DNA from: Rhytidiadelphus loreus
Taxonomy: Eukaryota > Streptophyta > Bryopsida > Hypnales > Hylocomiaceae
Direction: 5' to 3'
NCBI GenBank assembly: GCA_947034895.1
Contig: OX344762.1
Location: 28,996,760 to 29,060,759, forward strand
DNA length: 64,000 nucleotides
Below the pieces are notes generated by a model, which searched no databases, was not told the origin of the DNA, and saw only the letters and a program-made list of their open reading frames with translations. This document shows, piece by piece, positions 51,300-63,412 of this stretch. Position numbers and translations under genes: made by a program. Numbering within the stretch: the first letter of the stretch is position 1; every line of letters begins with the position of its first letter.

Positions 51300-52203
51300 T
51301 CACCTTTGCTGAGTTAGACATGTGTCAATTAGGTCTGTGAGAGTCTGACTGTACTGTAAGGTAACAGGCTCAGAAACCACCCATCTAAGGGCTGAAACTG
51401 AATTTCGAGAAGGTGAAATACCTTGAAATATATGTGAGCATATTTTCCTGGAAAGAAAAGTAGAATTTTCACCTAACCCAAGTCGTTTCATATTTTTCAG
51501 AGCTATGAGGAATTAGTTATCAAATTTTGAAGTCAAAAGGGCACAGTGCTCTTAAACCGTGCCCTAACTGAAATGTTCACCACTTGTACATAACTGAAGC
51601 CAATGAAACACCATAGAAATTACATACTACTTCACATATATAAGTTGCAATATAAACTTGTGCCACCCCAATTCCATGCCAAGTACCATGCATTGACATA
51701 TTCATTTATCATTTGCAATGGGTCTGGCCGGGATTCTCTTTCAGGCTCGATCGATCGAGGAGCGCTCGATCATTCCCGTGTTGAAATTGAAGTCGCTCAG
51801 GCCTTTTCCGATCCATGAGTACGAGATCAATCGTGCGCGGCATCAATCAAAATTGTTTCATTTTCACGTACAGTACTTCACTTAACGTACAAGTGCCAAA
51901 TTCCATGCACCTGCATAGACAGATTCATTGACAGATCCATTTGTCATTTGCACGGGTTCGGACAGGATTCTCTTTCAGGCCAACTGGGAATTTGTTCTTC
52001 AATCAACATGGATTGCATGTCTTGTTATAACGTACACTCCTACCAGGTAGGGTACTCAGTTATGCACCAAATGAATGGGAGCTGTGCATACAACTGAATC
52101 ATTTTCAAGGCTTCACTCATGCAAGTCGGATACAACTGGATGTACGGTGATTGCTAAAAGGTTTTGTTCTGTGAGATTGAAAAAAAAGGTGAAGGCACAC
52201 AAA
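51300..52203. other. Moderate-GC non-coding stretch with a direct repeat
   Basis: Composition is closer to that of the gene islands, but no conserved frame is visible. The blocks 51,655-51,746 and 51,886-51,980 are imperfect direct copies, both ending GGATTCTCTTTCAGGC at an exact spacing of 234 bp. ATCGATCG sites are present near 51,750. It could be a regulatory region, a non-coding transcript or the relic of a gene. Confidence 0.5.
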
Positions 52204-52387
52204 ACTGTCAATACAAGCAATTCAGCATAGTTGGAGGCACCTTTTCTTTAAAATGGTATTTTTGTAGTATTAGCAAGTGAAAATCATGAATATTAAAAAA
52301 AAAACTAGATTTTTTGGATGTGGTATGTAATTTCTATGGTTTTTCAAAGTGCCAGCTCCCTAGACCACTGAAATTGTCACATCCAGT
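52204..52387 (-). repeat. Inverted repeat, right copy flanking the DHAR locus
   Basis: It is the complement of 43,041-43,217. CAGCATAGTTGGAGGCACC at the left and ACCACTGAAATTGTCAC at the right correspond to the opposite ends of the left copy. Confidence 0.8.
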
Positions 52388-55342
52388 GACTGAGGAAACT
52401 GAGTACAATTTTGAAACGTTTCCATTCAAACAACCGTACCATAAGCATCAATGGACACAATCCAAAAGAAGATATACAAGGTAGGTACACGAAAATGTGC
52501 CACTAACCTTAAAGCGCCATCTTAACTATGTGTACATTTCCAAAATCAGCTCTGTACCTATGTGGAAGAAACGCTTTTAGAATCAAACTTTGTTCCTTAA
52601 TAACTTTTGCATACAATATCCAAGTGCCACGTTCTCTGGTGCGTTGGAACCTCCTTTCACTTGCCAACAAGAACATGTGAAAATCTGTCCAGTCTAATAA
52701 CCGTAGATAGGTTCAGTAGCAAAAAGTGGCGGTTTAGGGTGTACCCACCTTATAGGAAAGTTGTAGTGTGCAACATAATACACGTCACCATGGGAGTTTG
52801 ATGAAAAAATTAGTTGTGATTTGAAAGAAAATCAATTTCAAAGTTAGCCATGTTAAAAACTCAGTCTCATTCGACATGATTTGAAATTATTTTATCTTTT
52901 GTCAATTCTTTCTTAGAACTTGAAAAAAACTTTTTGTGCCTTGGCATGTTGGTATACATCATTTCAGATTGTTGTAAACAAAAATTGGAGGAAATTGACA
53001 TTTATAGAATTTAAAATAACAACAATTTGACAAGCATGCAAATGATGTTGGTTCTCACAATACTTGAATCTTTTTTGGAATTGAGAGCGTGGAATAGCAT
53101 TAGCCATTGTAGGAAGAGTATGGGCTTCAATATGGACCATTGTTACATCTTAATGTCCTTGCATATTAAACATTTGTTGAATTGGGCAATGCATTTAATT
53201 TATATTTCACAGCCATGTAATGCATTTTTAATTTCAATATTTTTGTCAAAAGACTAGAATTCATGATGCACATAATTCATCTAAAAAATTCAAAAAAAGT
53301 AAATTATCATTGTCAACATCATAAAAAAAACTACCAATTTTAGGAAGGCTAGTGTAATTTTTGGCAATTTTCAATTTTTTGATGATATTGACAATGATAA
53401 TTTATTTGTTGTTATTTCAAATGCAATGCCCCCTTTTGTAATATTTACTATTAGTATATTCAAAAATCCAACATGCACTTTTCTTTTTCTAAACCCTTTC
53501 AAATCGAAAATTGTTTAGCACCTCCTACATTAATAAATGAACCATGAACAAGTGCATCAATGTAACTAGTTGTATCACATCAAGAGTACACCATAACAAA
53601 GGATCTTAATTTTAAATTCTAAAATAACAAACTACCATCACAAGAGCATAGAAGTTGTTTTTCACCTATAGAAAGTTGACCAATGATTCTCTCTTTGTAT
53701 GTTGGCGATACTCTACTATGTGGAATAGTCTAATGTACCCTATGGTTTCCTTGTTTCATGCACAAGGAGTTGTAGAAGCCTTAGTGTGTAATGTACCCCT
53801 ACATTGTTTTAATAGAAAAACCAAAGTTGACATTAGGACAACAAAAACAAAGTGAAGGATTTCAAATAAGTGGAGTTGAAATCAATTGAGACAAGGGGAC
53901 ATGGGTGCATTGCAAATGGACAAGGCAACAATAATGCAATACTAGTGGACAAGAAGAAGGTTGTGATAAGGAAATCAAAGAGTTGCACAAGGAGTTGTAG
54001 AAGCCTCACATTGCTTGTTGGCGCTACTCCACTATGCGGAACAATCTAACCCTCTAGTTTCCTTGTTTCATGCATATATAACTCGAGGGGTGCACTTAGT
54101 TCTACTATAACAAAACAAGTGGTTTCTAATAAACTATAATTTCAACCTAAAATTTTGAACATTGTTTAATAATGACTATAGCTTTCTATTGCCAAAATTT
54201 CCAACTCAAATAAAATATGAAATGATTTCTAGAAGAGGTTGAAAATGAACTAAAATGGCATGTTTTTCAACTCAAATAATTATAGAGGACACATTTAGAT
54301 GACCATTGAGTCAATATTCAACTCAAAATGAGCTTTCAATAATGAGTTATTTTTAGAAATCTTTTGTTCATATTTTAGACAATTTTTTCTTATATAATAT
54401 AGGGGTGTGAAAGTTATTTTTTAGTTCTACAGTGTATCTTTTTACTTCAAAAATTTGTAACTAATTATTATTAACAAATAAAAATGTCAATAATTCAAAA
54501 TATAAACTTTCAAAGTACTGAAAGTAAGAAAATCTATTCATTTTTTAAAAAAAATTTAAAATTTAAAATTCAAAAAGTATATAAGGGGTCCAAAGTTTTG
54601 TTCGCACGTGGTTTCTAATGGACACTCTAAATGACCCCCCCAAGATATATAAGGAGTTGTAGAAGCCTCACTGTGTAATGTACCCCTACATTGTTCCAAT
54701 AGAAAAAGCATGCAAGGTGAAAAGCAACTCCTATGCTCTTGTGCCAATAAAGAAAAGAGGAAGCTATTGCTGGCTAGTGATGATGAAGACTAGACTAACT
54801 TAAGCTTCCACGATTCAAGAAAATTTTCAGTGGATAGGTCTAGTCTAGACGGCTAGACAGAGCTTTACAGCATTAATCCCTTAATGCCTCGATCCTTTTT
54901 AGATTTTGGTACATTTTTGCTTATATCTTTCTAAAAAAATATTATTTATCACAATTTCATGAAATTGGTCATTAAGGAAGGTTGTCTTTTTAAGATTCAA
55001 GTGTAACATTGGATGAATGAGAAGTTAGTTGGACTAAACAACATCTCAAAGCCCTCTATTCATCATCCAAAATATGGATGTTGGAGTGTTTAAGGGTTAA
55101 TTACGGTTACTGCCTTCCTAGTTCACAAGAGATAATTGGCCACAATTATTTATTCAATTGACAAATGAAATATGAACTAGTATCTCTAAGTTGTTTATAA
55201 TATTTTATTATGCAACTATATTTGAGTATGAAATTTTCTATTCTCTAGCCTTAAGGTAGACAAGCCTATTACCACCCTAGTCTACAATTTGAATAACTTG
55301 GGCCCAACTATGAGAGGGGCATATATTTTTCAGAGGTGTGCA
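52388..55342. other. AT-rich intergenic DNA with internal duplications
   Basis: No supportable gene. A fold-back lies at 53,302-53,403 (AAATTATCATTGTCAA and its near complement). A block beginning GTTGGCGATACTCTACTATG at 53,701 recurs at 54,017. The phrase GGAGTTGTAGAAGCC occurs near 53,766, 53,990 and 54,653, which shows local duplication of a non-coding segment. Confidence 0.5.
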
Positions 55343-57469
55343 CTTCACTACAAAAAATTAGGGCTTAGCGTGACTGCAAAAACGTGACTGCAGAGATTTT
55401 GCGACTGCATCGTGACTTTACCTCACTAATTGCACCATTGGGCTAATTCAAGCAGCGTTGCAGTCAATTTGGAGTCGTGGTTTCCTCTGCCAGATGAACA
55501 GGGAATGCACGATACACTTCATCCACAACGTTTTGTTCACAGGGGCGACGATGACGTGACGTGGCTGCCTAAAATATGACTAGAGAAGGCGGAGTCACGG
55601 ATGAGTTGTGCGCATTCCATTTTTGCGACTTCAGGTGACTTTAAAGTGAGTGCAAAATGACTTAAACAACTGCCAGGAATCACAAGGTTGTCGTTTTCTT
55701 TTACTTCGGGATAAAGAAAAAGATGAACCTGTCTTTGCCATCCAGGGAGGATAGGGTAAGATCTGTTTTGGATATATTAGTGGCATATGATTGTAGTGCG
55801 ACTGACATGTTCTTTTTGCATATTACTAGAAGGGATGCAATAGGGGCATTTTTTGAATATGATACGGTTGTGTACCATGCTGCAAATGGATGAAGGTCTG
55901 TCTTAGATGTGATGCGATCCCACCTTAAATTAATTAATTTAAGGAAAGAGAGAGTTGCGGAAACATCATTGTTCAAATAAAACACATTGATATTCAATTG
56001 ACAAATAAACCAATACTCAACGATTTAGGGTTTGATGAACACTTGTACACCATGTCTGATTTGCGGTTTAGCCGTTTACACATCTAATGTCAAGATTTGC
56101 GTTCATGAATTTGAGCTAAGGGTTCGTATAAATGTGTCAATGTTTGAATGAATGAAAGTCACTTAAGATGTAGTGCTATCCTATTTTAAATTAATTAATT
56201 TTAAGAAAATTAAGGTATGCAAGCCTCATTGTTCAAATTCTAGACATTGAACATTAGTGGGAGAATGAAATAATTATCCTAGTCAACCTGGAATGTCGTA
56301 ACTTGGACGCATTGCAATCGGATTCTCTTTGAGTAACACGTGCTGTGACTGTTGGGTTTAGTGTTTAAGGCGTTTCCACACGTTTTGTTCGGGCTTACAT
56401 TTTGCATTATTAGAATGCAAGGTTTAGGAAAATGTGGCTGACATTGAGTTCAAAATTTTTGGCAATTGAATTGAGCATGAATGAAAAGAATTGAAGATGG
56501 CCCTCTGATAATCTAATAAACGGCAAGACATTGAGGAGACAAAAGGTTGATGTTGTAATTGAAGGTGATCTGACTGCAATACAACTGTGAAGTAACTACA
56601 TAATGACTAGTACATGACTACACATTGGAGGGTGATTCGGATTGAACTACCACCATTTTGATATCCTCTACTTTGGCGACCTGCTTGAACTCTACATGCA
56701 CTTCTAGATTTGTCTTGCTCCGCTTCTATAGATACAATGACTAGGGGCAACAAACTATATGGTTACCATGACAAAGCATCACAGCCCTTGCAAGAAGTGT
56801 GTACCTAATACGTCTCCTATGCAAATAAATTCTCTTCCACAAATAATTCAATGGCTCCGACTAGATTGGAAGTGGAGCTTCTACTAGACAGTCTTCGGGG
56901 AGCATTGAGCCCTACGGCCTCCCTCGTAGTGGAAATGAAGGCATCTGTGCGGTCAACTACTTCCCGCTTGGAATGGGCTTCTTTACGTAAGATCACTTTC
57001 CATCCAAGTCTATCAGCTGCATCATCCCTTGTATAACTAAAGTAGGGTTACTCTGTGTATCTTGTGGCTTCACCCTACTACTTTTTTGTACTAACAAGTT
57101 TCTTTTACAAACAATTCAATTACACCCACTAAATTTATCAACTCCACCAAAATTGGCAATGTTTGAAGAACAATCAACCCTATAGGCTCTAGAGTGGATG
57201 GATTTGCACATTTGTTGAACTTTAACTCCCTGTGCATACATACAATTCCATTGTTAAGCCTACCCCTAAGAACTACATTGCAAAAAAAACTAAAACAACA
57301 TTACTAACAGTGACAATGACCTTCTATGATTCTAATTCACTAGGGGCCAACTATGACTTCCATATGACTGCACCTAGTCAAGTGGAAGTCATGTTATAGT
57401 ACTACAATCAAATAACAACATGGAAATGACTACATTACGTCTTCTACACTACTAGAATAAAAAAAATGT

Positions 57470-57745
57470 TAAGAGAAATCCTCTTCAATCTTCTTCTCAA
57501 ATTTGTCCACAACTTTTGATTTGAGATTCAAAATCCAAAACAGATTTTTGGAGATGAAAGTGAGATTCATTTTTCAACTTTTCGTTCAAAGTTTTTTGAA
57601 AACAATTAATCTACTATTCCTAAATGATATTTAAAATATTACTAATAACACAATTTTTGTGTTTTACATGTCCCACATGGCCACATGGTTTGTCTTGCTT
57701 CCTATCACTCCATTTGTATAAAAGGTTTGTCATTTCAACTCTTCA
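57470..57745 (+). repeat. R1 repeat copy nested in the CACTA element
   Basis: It matches 40,280-40,470 (AACTTTTGATTTGAG-type phrase, TTTTTGGAGATGAAA, CTACTATTCCTAAATGA). It continues as TCCCACATGG and CCATTTGTATAAA, shared with 61.69-61.74 kb. It indicates insertion into, or capture by, the transposon. Confidence 0.55.
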
Positions 57746-58020
57746 TATTCACACACTAAGTGGCTTTGAAAGTCATGTCACATATTTGCCAAATATTCTA
57801 TATATATGGTATATTTTATATTGAATATGGTGTATTGTATATGATGTATTGTATGTGGTGTATGATGTATTGTTGCAATATTTAAAATGTATTCATATGT
57901 GATTGTAGAATGACTACTCGTGCAATTGTCAATACATTTTTTTGTACACATCGCCCCAACTCCCAAATCCTAAATCCATATCACTTTAAAATGATTACAT
58001 AATGACTTCTGATTTGCTTC

Positions 58021-58250
58021 TCCATGTCAGATTTGTAAGGGGTCTATCGTAACTTTGAAATGACTGGTAAATGACTACCTACGTGGAAGTCCACGTCAGA
58101 TTTAAAAGGGGTCAAATGCAACTCCGGCATGACTGCGACGCGATTGTGTTCAAAAAGTCCACGTCAGATTTAAAAGGGGTCAAATGCAACTCCAGCATGA
58201 CTATGACGCGACTACGTTCAAAAAGTCCACGTCAAATTTTTGAGGGGTCA
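58021..58250 (+). repeat. 68-bp tandem repeat near the right end of the CACTA element
   Basis: GTCCACGTCAGATTTAAAAG or a close variant begins at 58,089, 58,157 and 58,225, exactly 68 bp apart. A more diverged unit lies at 58,021-58,088. Each unit contains a GCATGACT and GACGCGA segment resembling the subterminal motif. Confidence 0.85.
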
Positions 58251-58538
58251 AGTGCTTGTCCACCTAGGTCAAAAAAGCACGCACTTTCCACATGGCATCT
58301 TCCCTCCATCTTTTTGAAGGCTGGCTTTCTTTATCTACCTCAACTGAGCCTCTTCTCATCCAAAGCTCCATCCGTCTCCACTTCGTTGGGTGATAATAAA
58401 TTTGCAGTCATTCTTGTAAATGACTTGTCCGAAATGACTCAAAAGCCACGGAGTCACATTTTCGTTTTGCGACTACAACATGACTGTTTTGCAGTCATTT
58501 GGCGCAATCGCGCTAAGCCCTGTTTTTTTGTAGTGCTT

Positions 58539-61500
58539 GTTTCACAAATCAAAACCAAGAGGAATAATAATTTTACAATTAAAATGGTAATTTTTGTGAA
58601 TTTTTGTAGTGGTTTGCTTTGAAATTACAAAACCGCCCATAGAGTAGAGTCATAAATATCTTGTAAACAATCCATAGCCACCTTTCTACGTATTTATTAG
58701 TACTTAAGTATTCACCAAGAAAGGCTTCACATTTGACACAATTGGGGTCAAAAGTAGGATGATGGAAATAAGAAGTTGGCAAGAAATGGGCTAGTCTACC
58801 TTAGCAACTTTCTCTTCAACTTCTAGAGGTCTTTGTTGTGATTTTTCACATCTTGTAGCTACTTCAATCATCAACAAAAACAATCAATGTGTTTCTTTGA
58901 TTGTTAATTGTGAACTTTCTACAGATTACTTCAATTGAAATGTGGCACTATAGGGTAAATCCATGAAAACATAAGTGCACCATGCTCTACAATAGAACGT
59001 CTATGAAGTGAACTTTCGTAAGACAATAACCTCTCTAAAGTGATATTATCCCTTTGGTCCCAACTTGGATGCTTTGAAGATGTACAAAAGAAATAAAAAG
59101 AAAAGCATCTTTCATTGAATTTGGAATCCAAATGTCACTCTTGTCAATGTGACTTCAATCCAGAAGTACCACGAAATTGCAACCTACTAAAATAATCTTC
59201 AAACGTCATTAATGTTGCAGCCCCTCTCTAAAGCAATAACCTCTCTAATTTCCATTCTTTCAATCTACATAGCCAATTAGCCACTAAAGCAAAAGAAAGG
59301 AAGTAGCATAGGAACAAAAGGAAAAGCTACTCTCGAGTGTTTGGGTTTAGCCAATTAGCCACAAAACCAATGTGATGAATGTGTCTAATGGTATGCACAC
59401 TTCTAATCACAATAAATTGCAACTAGGCATAGTTACTAATAAATGAAAAGATTTTTTCTATGGAGTCGAATCAATTGGTTAATGAAAAGGTATGCCAACA
59501 CAATTTACAATACATTACTTAGACAACATCAAAATAATTTTCTAAATTTTCTAAAGGCTAACAATAGGTGTACTATAAATCAACACAAAGTTCCAATATT
59601 TAAAGCTTATACATCCTCAAAATTAATACCTTCATTCTAGATATGATAGTTTTTGGTTAATGATGATATTGTACTTATCTTACAAGTACAAAAAGAAGCA
59701 TTATTGTAAAACCAATAAAAAATTTGCATTGGGATTGGAACTAAGGTCAATTTTTGAACTTTAAGGTAATAGAGGCCTTTTCTTACGAGGAGGGTCAAAG
59801 AAATAAAATTGCACCTTTAATATCAAGCGTTATTGTCTTTAAATTACCATAGAGAGTGCTTAGGCAACAATGTACAATATTTTGAAAGTTGAAAAGTTAT
59901 GAGAATGAGATGCTTTAAAAGTAATAGTGGCATATTGAAGGTCTATTATTCAAAATAAGAAGAAAATAATATTAGAGATTTTGTAACCTAATTATATGAA
60001 TGAAGATATTTTTAGGTCTCATTTGGTTATCATTCAAAAGAATGTACTTCAAATATTTAGTGGTTACTGTAAGGTGTGTTTGACTCTCATGGATTGATTA
60101 TAGTGATACTAAGTAAGATGATAGTTTCAATCCAATTGAATCTTTTACACAACTTTTCTAATGCAAAAAAGGCATGTGAAAATTCAATATTTTAGAATAT
60201 TAAATATACCTGCATAATTTTCAACGGTTAAAACAATGAAATAATAAAAAATGGATCATTAAATTTAAAGATTTATAAATTTTATAAAATATGTATTCTT
60301 TGCTTTAAATTTTTCTTGTATTGTTCAATTTATCAGTGAAATAATTAGAAATATTAATTTGGGATCTAGTATTTTAGTTATGAATTGTGAATTTTGGCAA
60401 GTATTTTTTAAATTTGATTTATGAAATATTGGTAGAAAAAAAAATTAGATTTCTTTTAACATAATAAGAGAGAGTATATATTAGTTCAAGTGTTCAACTA
60501 GTCCATTCTAACCAAATTCGTAGAAACTATATGTATTACAAGTAGTTTAGTAAAATATTAAAAATAATAAATAATTTATTCAATCATAAAAAGTATTTCA
60601 TTTCAATAAAAATATATTTTATTGATATCATATTATTATAAGCTTACAAATTTAAAACATTACAAAACATCAAATTTTTAATTTTTAAAATTTAAAGGTT
60701 TATAAATTTTGAATAGTTTCAAAGTTTTATATTAGTTCTTATAAACCTCTAAGGAGATGGTGATCTACATCTAAATTTCTCATTAAAACTACAAGACCAA
60801 TAAGATCATAACCAACGCCAAGAATAGGTCATTGACATGGAGGAGGACCCTTCTATACAATCACCTATTCACCTATAATAAAACATATAAAAAATAGAAT
60901 ATTATTATAAATTTGAAAAAATAAATCATCATCCTACCCTCTTAAAAGATGTTGGAGTAGCTATTTCTCATCATGCTTTGCTTAGTTGAGAGATTTCCAA
61001 GCACAACTTTAGGAGTAATGATTCAAACTCAAAGTGTAGGTGAATATCACCATCTTTAATATATGAGCATTTTTAAATTTCTTCTAAAATTAGTTTGATA
61101 GAGAATATTAATATTTGAAATAGATCACACCTATAATATTAGGGGTTGAAAATACTATTGAATATCTATTTTAAAGAATTTGAATATAAAATTCATAAGT
61201 GATGTATTTTTAATTAACTTGCATTTTTTGTAAATATGAATTTAAACCTTTAAAGACCAGGGGTAGGGCAAATTTCCGAAATTGTGAGGGTATAATTTTA
61301 ATTGGTTTTTGAATAAAATTTGTAAAACATGCTTTATAGATCATATCCATAATTATAGTTCGATTTACTAATACACTACCATATGTGAAGGGTAGGGTCG
61401 GCAGAAAATAATTATTTTAAAGAGTGTCAAAAAACAAATAAACTAAAAGAAAGAAATTGCTGAATTTGGCAAAAATTAAATGAGCAAGTTGTTGTAAAAA

Positions 61501-61584
61501 AGAAAATTTCCAATATAAATTAAAATGCTCAAAGACCATGTACCATTAAGTAAAGATAATTCTACATCAACACATAGTGAGGAT
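58539..61584. other. AT-rich intergenic DNA, no gene seen
   Basis: Very AT-rich, especially 60.1-61.2 kb. Only short frames without domains are present. No complete repeat boundaries could be set. Confidence 0.55.
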
Positions 61585-61760
61585 GGTGGGTGGAGAGGTC
61601 GTTTTTATGATGAAATCCATTGTTCTTCATGGATCCTTAAAGAATATGGGATAATTTAAAGATTGAGCTTTTACTAATCCTAACCATTAATATATCCCAC
61701 ATGGATTGCTTTAACTCCTACCATCCAATTTGTATAAAGATCTTCTCTTCCTCAAATTCC
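61585..61760 (-). repeat. Copy of dispersed repeat R1
   Basis: GGTGGAGAGGTCGTTTTTAT is followed by GGGATAATTTAAAGATTG and then TATATCCCACATGG and CCAATTTGTATAAAG, linking the blocks at 33.2, 49.7 and 57.7 kb. Confidence 0.6.
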
Positions 61761-61865
61761 CTCACATCATAGTGAGCGATTTCCTGAATAGGCGATAAAA
61801 AATTTGGATTCACATAAATATAATGTCGGATTTTTGAAATTTAAATTTTAAACATTAGAGAAAAA

Positions 61866-62225
61866 CTGGGGTCTGAAGAGGGCTGCTCCGCAGTCCTTAA
61901 GGGACCCCGAAATTTGTTTTTTTTGCAAAAGAAATCGTTTTCCCCCTATTTCCGCCCGCCTGAGTCTGCAGTGGCAGCAACACAGAAATCGAAATTAATG
62001 AATAAAAAATTGACTAAAAAATAAATAAAATTTTTAAGCTAAAATAAAATTTTAAAAATCATTTTTATTTTTATTTTTAAATAAAAAAAATTGGCAGATT
62101 TTGAAATATTCACCTTGGCTGACACCAAAAGTGCGACACTTTTTTGGGTGACAGACCAAGCTCCAAATAGCTTGGTCTGTCACCACGAGGCAACCCTCTA
62201 GAAACCCCAAATTTTTTCTAATGGC
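61866..62225. repeat. Repeat with GC-rich ends and an A/T core
   Basis: The left end contains GGGGTCTGAAGAGGGCTGC. The right end, read on the other strand, contains GGGGTTTCTAGAGGGTTGCC, so the ends are inverted relatives. Between them is a long A/T core (62,000-62,090) followed by a hairpin with AGACCAAGCT and AGCTTGGTCT-like arms (AGACCAAGCTcc and aGCTTGGTCT) at about 62,153-62,180. Non-coding. Confidence 0.55.
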
Positions 62226-63159
62226 GCCGGCCCTACTTTGGGAACTTTAATAAAATATTCAACATTAAAGTGCCAACCCTGCCTTTCACCTACGGTACCC
62301 AATCATTTTCAATAAAATTTGAAATCCAAAGATGAAAATGTCCTCTAAAATTGATTATAGATTGAGTATGTGTAAATTCCACAAGAGTTTTTTCTTTAAG
62401 TTCAAAATATTAGGTTTCTACTATGATTTTTTTACAATTTTTGTTTTATTTATTTATTCAAGTTGTTTTTGGCAAGTTATTTTTGAACCAGAAAAGTTTC
62501 ATTTTTGAGTCAAACATACCTATAGTCCTTGAATTATAGTATAAACTTTCTTTTGGTGTATAATCACCTCTCTATATCGCAAATGTCGGTCATAATTAAT
62601 TGTACTTTCAACCTTAATCCCTAAAATAATGCCCAAGCCTTTTGAAAAGTGTTTTTCCTATGAAAAAAGAACAAGGGCTTATAGTTATTCCCAATGAAGA
62701 AAAAATAAATTCTTTCAAAATTTAATTGTATAGATGCTTAAAGAGCTTGTTTATTAGTGTGTGTTTCAATTTTGAGTATAAAATTGCATAGGAGTTGTGA
62801 GATTATAACAAGAAAAATATAATTATCCTATTTTTAATATGTTGCCTCTCCCCACAATGTTTGAGAAATTTGCATATAAGAATTTGGGAGGATTGGACGT
62901 GACATGAACAACTAAAAATTATGTTAGCACACTAAAATACACTTCCAAAAACCTTAAGTTCAAATGAAGAGATATCAAACTCATTACACAATCCACCTTG
63001 CAATTGTTGAAATGCAATTTTTTTTAATAATTAGAAACCACAAATAACTCCAAATCAACACTTGTATGTTTAAATTCTCAACAGTGAAAATCATGACAAC
63101 ACTTAACTCTTTCCATTGGGAACATTTCCAAAGCAAATGAAAGCTTCTAATAATTAACC
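62226..63159. other. AT-rich intergenic DNA, nothing recognised
   Basis: No supportable gene, RNA or repeat boundary. Confidence 0.55.
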
Positions 63160-63163
63160 ACTA

Positions 63164-63408
63164 ATGGTCAATTTCGTTAAAATGGCGATATTCCATACGC
63201 CATTTTAATGGAATATCTTCTACAAAAGAAAATAAGTGTGCCACGATAGGGTTATACATGTGCCAATTTTATGCCTAGCACATTCAAATCACTCCTAGTT
63301 CACGCATTTTCACTCCCCTTGGACAATCTTTTCATTGTTTTCATTCTTTTAGTGGTTTCATTTTGTGCCATTTTAATGGAATACCGCCATTTTAACGAAA
63401 TTGACCAT
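63164..63408. mobile_element. 245-bp miniature inverted-repeat element
   Basis: A 33-bp terminal inverted repeat with one mismatch begins ATGGTCAATTTCGTTAAAAT at both ends. The flanks are ACTA on the left (63,160-63,163) and ACTA on the right (63,409-63,412), a possible 4-bp target duplication. The interior is non-coding. A diverged relative lies at 9,279-9,520. Confidence 0.85.
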
Positions 63409-63412
63409 ACTA

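Larger units (their letters stand above)
55346..58535. mobile_element. Non-autonomous CACTA (En/Spm-type) transposon, 3.19 kb
   Basis: The left end is CACTACAAAAAA, two variable bases, then AGGGCTTAGCG. The right end is its complement with the same two positions changed. Both flanks are CTT (55,343-55,345 and 58,536-58,538). Subterminal zones carry repeated TGACTGCA or GCGACTAC motifs in both orientations, typical of CACTA transposase-binding regions. No transposase frame exists. The interior includes a roughly 100-bp direct repeat (55,905-56,010 and 56,163-56,275), a nested copy of repeat R1 (57,470-57,745) and a 68-bp tandem repeat near the right end. Confidence 0.92.

Noticed and set aside
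56851..57036. 61-codon plus-strand frame inside the 55-kb CACTA element
   Set aside because: Starts with ATG but shows no transposase or other domain and is too short. The element is best read as non-coding.
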